DNA of 40,876 bases from an uncultured Bacteroidota bacterium (GTDB lineage: Bacteria > Bacteroidota > Bacteroidia > Flavobacteriales > Flavobacteriaceae): NCBI GenBank assembly GCA_902598525.1, contig CACKBZ010000008.1:1-40876 (forward strand). The letters run 5' to 3'. The position numbers and the translations under genes are program-made. Shown here piece after piece: positions 40,377 through 40,876 of this stretch; the first letter of the stretch is position 1; each line of letters starts with the position of its first letter. The notes under the pieces were generated by a model. It ran no database searches and was not told the DNA's origin. It saw only the letters and a program-made list of their open reading frames with translations.

Positions 40377-40876
40377 TTAATTCTGTTCAGCGTTTCTAAT
40401 TGAAAATTGATTAAGAGTTATGATCTTTCCATCAGCAACAAAGTAACTTTCATGCTGGTAGTCAGTTCTTTCGTCGGAATCTTCAGTTGCTGGATAAGTA
40501 ATAGTAAAGCCAGCCTGAACATGTTCTCCTCCGATTTCCGGATTGAGATCAACCGAAAACGCATAATCGAATGACCAAGAAACATTAGATCCATTATTTA
40601 TAGATTCTACAAATGAATCAAACGTATCTGTATAAACTCCATTAGGTCTCCAAACTTTAACTGTATCTGCAAAATAAGGCCTCATAGATTCGTAATCCTG
40701 ATTTGCCCATAATTCATCTACAGCAATAACAACATCTACAGCCTCCTGTGTGCCAAGGTGCCATTTAAGATCAGCGTTATCTCCAGTCACAAAACCTATT
40801 GTTTTATTTGACATATCTGTATTACAAGAACTCATGATGAGAGTTAATGTAAGTGTAATTAGTATTGAATTTTTCA
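40377..40876 (-). CDS. NTF2-fold (SnoaL-like) lipoprotein, start codon cut by the window edge
   Basis: The frame reads back to the last base of the window as (A)TG AAA AAT TCA, so only the A of the start codon is missing and the product is 166 residues: MKNSILITLTLTLIMSSC (Cys18), a lipoprotein signal. A shorter Met at 40835 is internal. The fold is indicated by 'VIAVDELWANQDYESMRPYF', KVWRPNGVY and 'YQHESYFVADGKIITL'. Third NTF2-fold lipoprotein in 1.9 kb. Confidence 0.8.
   Translation of the reverse strand, partial: KNSILITLTLTLIMSSCNTDMSNKTIGFVTGDNADLKWHLGTQEAVDVVIAVDELWANQDYESMRPYFADTVKVWRPNGVYTDTFDSFVESINNGSNVSWSFDYAFSVDLNPEIGGEHVQAGFTITYPATEDSDERTDYQHESYFVADGKIITLNQFSIRNAEQN

Overview
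The window looks like a piece of chromosome from a marine, AT-rich, compact-genome member of the Bacteroidetes (Flavobacteriales-like). The signs are very low G+C, almost no Shine-Dalgarno sequences, promoters carrying the Bacteroidetes -7 element TAnnTTTG, many short-signal lipoproteins with the lipobox ending in S/I-S-C, a TonB-dependent receptor, VPS10-type repeat proteins, an ExoP-like GH3 enzyme and a PorX-free housekeeping background (pepP, rseP, glnB-amt, a SpoU methyltransferase). No phage, transposase, CRISPR array or rRNA is visible.

Layout. 1-5300: a truncated VPS10/BNR exoprotein, Xaa-Pro aminopeptidase, a SCO1-type copper chaperone and the site-2 protease RseP. 5300-8075: a zinc/copper-type TonB receptor with two long His/Asp/Glu loops, its small His/Cys partner ending in RGPP, and tRNA-Asn. 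8075-10500: a looser accessory region with repeats, hypothetical lipoproteins, an NTF2-fold lipoprotein, a Kazal inhibitor and a small basic protein. 10500-13200: a TrmH/SpoU methyltransferase, a cold-shock protein, a LOG-family enzyme and several very small proteins. 13200-17600: a GH3 glucanase divergent from a lipoprotein of the ADP-ribosylglycohydrolase family. 17600-24850: a Met/His-rich barrel operon, a DUF1080 sugar hydrolase, an esterase, oxidoreductases and a methyltransferase. 24845-27874: a 1009-residue kinase-M23-aminotransferase fusion. 27900-31000: a SOUL protein and the porin-PII-ammonium channel operon. 31000-36100: an FAD oxidoreductase, a second DUF1080, an SGNH hydrolase, DUF1643, a flavodoxin-like reductase and YpdA. 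36074-38945: a Rieske oxygenase divergent from a Rieske lipoprotein / four-helix b-type cytochrome / YceI operon. 38983-40876: three NTF2-fold lipoproteins.

Themes. Metal handling appears three times: SCO, the His-rich receptor with its partner, and the Met/His-rich barrel. Sugar turnover appears through GH3, two DUF1080 proteins and SGNH esterases. Redox chemistry is concentrated at 34-39 kb. The strongest candidates for something little described are the hydroxylysine-kinase-like/M23/phospholyase-like fusion, the extracytoplasmic Rieske/cytochrome/YceI operon, and a recurring promoter arrangement in which the start codon lies exactly 5-6 bases after the -7 element, pointing to leaderless mRNAs. 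Five small genes of 40-60 codons or with non-ATG starts were added or corrected by reading the sequence directly.
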